From the NCBI GenBank assembly GCA_047618115.1, contig JBLHKV010000221.1:1-6624 (forward strand): a DNA stretch of 6,624 nucleotides, given 5' to 3'. Position 1 is the stretch's first letter. Each line of letters opens with the position of its first letter. Of the stretch, positions 5,596 through 6,624 are shown piece after piece. The position numbers and the translations under genes are program-made. The notes under the pieces were generated by a model. It worked only from the letters and a program-made list of their open reading frames with translations, did not search any database and was not told the origin of the DNA. Source of the DNA: CALJGI01 sp047618115. Lineage in GTDB: Bacteria > Pseudomonadota > Gammaproteobacteria > Pseudomonadales > Halieaceae.

Positions 5596-6624
5596 CTACT
5601 TGAACTGATCGTAAATATGAATTTGGGCGGGAAAGGTTTCCCCGTCCTTCCGTGCTTGTTGAGTCTCTTTCTTCAAGTCACTGTCGATCCAGTGAATGTA
5701 GAGTTCTGAAGCACCCTCAGAGTGTTTGTGGTTGAAAAAGTTGGGGTAGCGCACCCAGCGCCAGTGCCCAACCCGGTAAAACGGTTGGACAAAACCCGGT
5801 ACGAAGGAGGCGTGATCGTGGCGCATTTGATCCATCTCATAGGCGAGAGACATCATCTCGTCCTTATCTGAGGACCCCCGATAAAGATCGACAAGCTCAT
5901 CCATTCTGGGGATCGCCATACTTTCGAGATTGTTGGTCTGTACTTTTAACACTCGATCGGGGTTGATGCTGCCGTCATCCAGAAAGGCGTCGTCGTAGGC
6001 GTTGTCCGAGTGACCGAAGTCCCAAAAACGAGGATACATTTCGAGAAAAATACTGAACGCGGAAAACTGAATATCGTGCTTTTTCTCTTGTACCTTTTTC
6101 CACGCGGTGGTGCCATCCAGTACTTCAATTCGAAGCTCCAGTCCAGCCTTGATTGCCTCCTCCTTTAAGATGGTGAGGATGTCCTTGAGCGACTCATAAC
6201 CCGTGGTCAGGCTGAAAGTCAGTCTCTTTCCTTCGCTGTTCACCAGGATTCCATCAGGGCCGCGTTTATCGAAACCCGCACGAGAAAATGCCTGGGTCGC
6301 CAATTCAATATCGAAGGATCGTGCCGTAATGGCGGGATTAGTCCACTCGCCATAGCCATCGTGGGAGGTGTTCATGCGTATGTAGTCGCCGCGAAAGAAC
6401 TTTTCGATCACCAGGTCCCAGTTTGTCGCGTGTTGAATACCCACCCTGACATCGATGCTATCCAGACCTGGCCGCGCTGTATTGATCCATAGGCCGTAGG
6501 TTGGTCGCGGTCTCTGGTTGTAGAACTGCGACTTTTGAATATAGCCGGCTGCGACATCGGGATCATCGTCGCTGAGTTTCTCATACCAATACTCTGACAG
6601 ATTCAGCCCAAACTGATCTAGATC
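5596..6624 (-). CDS. ABC importer substrate-binding protein, family 5 (partial, N-terminus beyond the right edge)
   Basis: The minus-strand frame ending in TAG at 5596-5598 stays open to the window edge, giving 342 C-terminal residues; reading from the edge it starts DLDQFGLNLSEYWYEKL. Segments such as PRPTYGLWINT, DVRVGIQHATNWDLVI, a CDxx-free LTILKEEAIKAGLELRIEVLD lobe and FLEMYPRFWDFGHSDNAYDD are typical of family 5 extracellular solute-binding proteins (SBP_bac_5; DppA/OppA/YejA type), and the aromatic-rich sequence recalls the YejA-like branch. Such proteins usually have about 500-620 residues, so a third or more is missing, including the export signal that would place it in the periplasm or as a lipoprotein. 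A GTG at 6442-6444 could be mistaken for the start, but 60 open, family-like codons precede it. It would capture peptides or peptide-like ligands for the transporter whose two ATPases follow at 9 and then -4 bases. The exact ligand is unknown. Confidence 0.9.
   Translation of the reverse strand, partial: DLDQFGLNLSEYWYEKLSDDDPDVAAGYIQKSQFYNQRPRPTYGLWINTARPGLDSIDVRVGIQHATNWDLVIEKFFRGDYIRMNTSHDGYGEWTNPAITARSFDIELATQAFSRAGFDKRGPDGILVNSEGKRLTFSLTTGYESLKDILTILKEEAIKAGLELRIEVLDGTTAWKKVQEKKHDIQFSAFSIFLEMYPRFWDFGHSDNAYDDAFLDDGSINPDRVLKVQTNNLESMAIPRMDELVDLYRGSSDKDEMMSLAYEMDQMRHDHASFVPGFVQPFYRVGHWRWVRYPNFFNHKHSEGASELYIHWIDSDLKKETQQARKDGETFPAQIHIYDQFK

Noticed and set aside
6442..6444. GTG as the start of the substrate-binding protein
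   Set aside because: Sixty in-frame codons upstream to the window edge are stop-free and read as family-like sequence (PRPTYGLWINT and similar), and this start would remove the export signal and the N-terminal lobe.
1..6624. Search for mobile elements, tRNA or rRNA genes, CRISPR repeats, phage or defence genes
   Set aside because: Nearly all of the window is occupied by five conventional coding regions plus one short tail, with gaps of 30 bases or less; I saw no repeat array, terminal inverted repeats, transposase or structured RNA.

Overview
The window is ordinary, densely coded chromosomal DNA that looks gammaproteobacterial. The main reasons are a PepN that aligns motif by motif with the Escherichia coli enzyme at a constant offset of five residues, and a DUF2797 gene directly upstream of pepN, an arrangement I recall from Pseudomonas and related groups. 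GC content looks near 50-55 percent by eye. The ABC substrate-binding protein has the flavour of marine gammaproteobacteria, but the genus cannot be fixed from the sequence alone.

Left half (1-3571, plus strand): the last codons of an unidentified gene end in a TAATG stop/start overlap with a DUF2797-family gene (44-877). That gene has a cysteine-rich, zinc-ribbon-like N-terminal part followed by a stretch resembling a GIY-YIG fold. After 30 bases comes pepN (908-3571), a complete 887-residue M1 aminopeptidase with every catalytic landmark present. The three genes probably form one transcription unit.

Right half (3596-6624, minus strand): the 3' part of an operon for a family 5 (peptide/nickel-type, possibly YejA-like) ABC importer. 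In transcription order it has the C-terminal 342 residues of the substrate-binding protein (open at the window edge), a DppD/OppD-type ATPase 9 bases later, and a DppF/OppF-type ATPase that overlaps the previous gene by 4 bases (ATGA). Both ATPases are intact and both carry the C-terminal cysteine quartet seen in this family. No permease gene lies between the binding protein and the ATPases, so the permeases must be upstream, beyond the right edge, or elsewhere.

The two units converge with only 24 bases between stop codons and no convincing terminator. Functionally they fit loosely: the importer would bring oligopeptides into the cytoplasm, and PepN would trim peptides to amino acids there. 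They are on opposite strands, so this is not evidence of co-regulation. I found no mobile element, tRNA, rRNA, CRISPR array, broken gene or long non-coding stretch, and no clear sign of an undescribed system. The most interesting item is the domain make-up of the DUF2797 protein.
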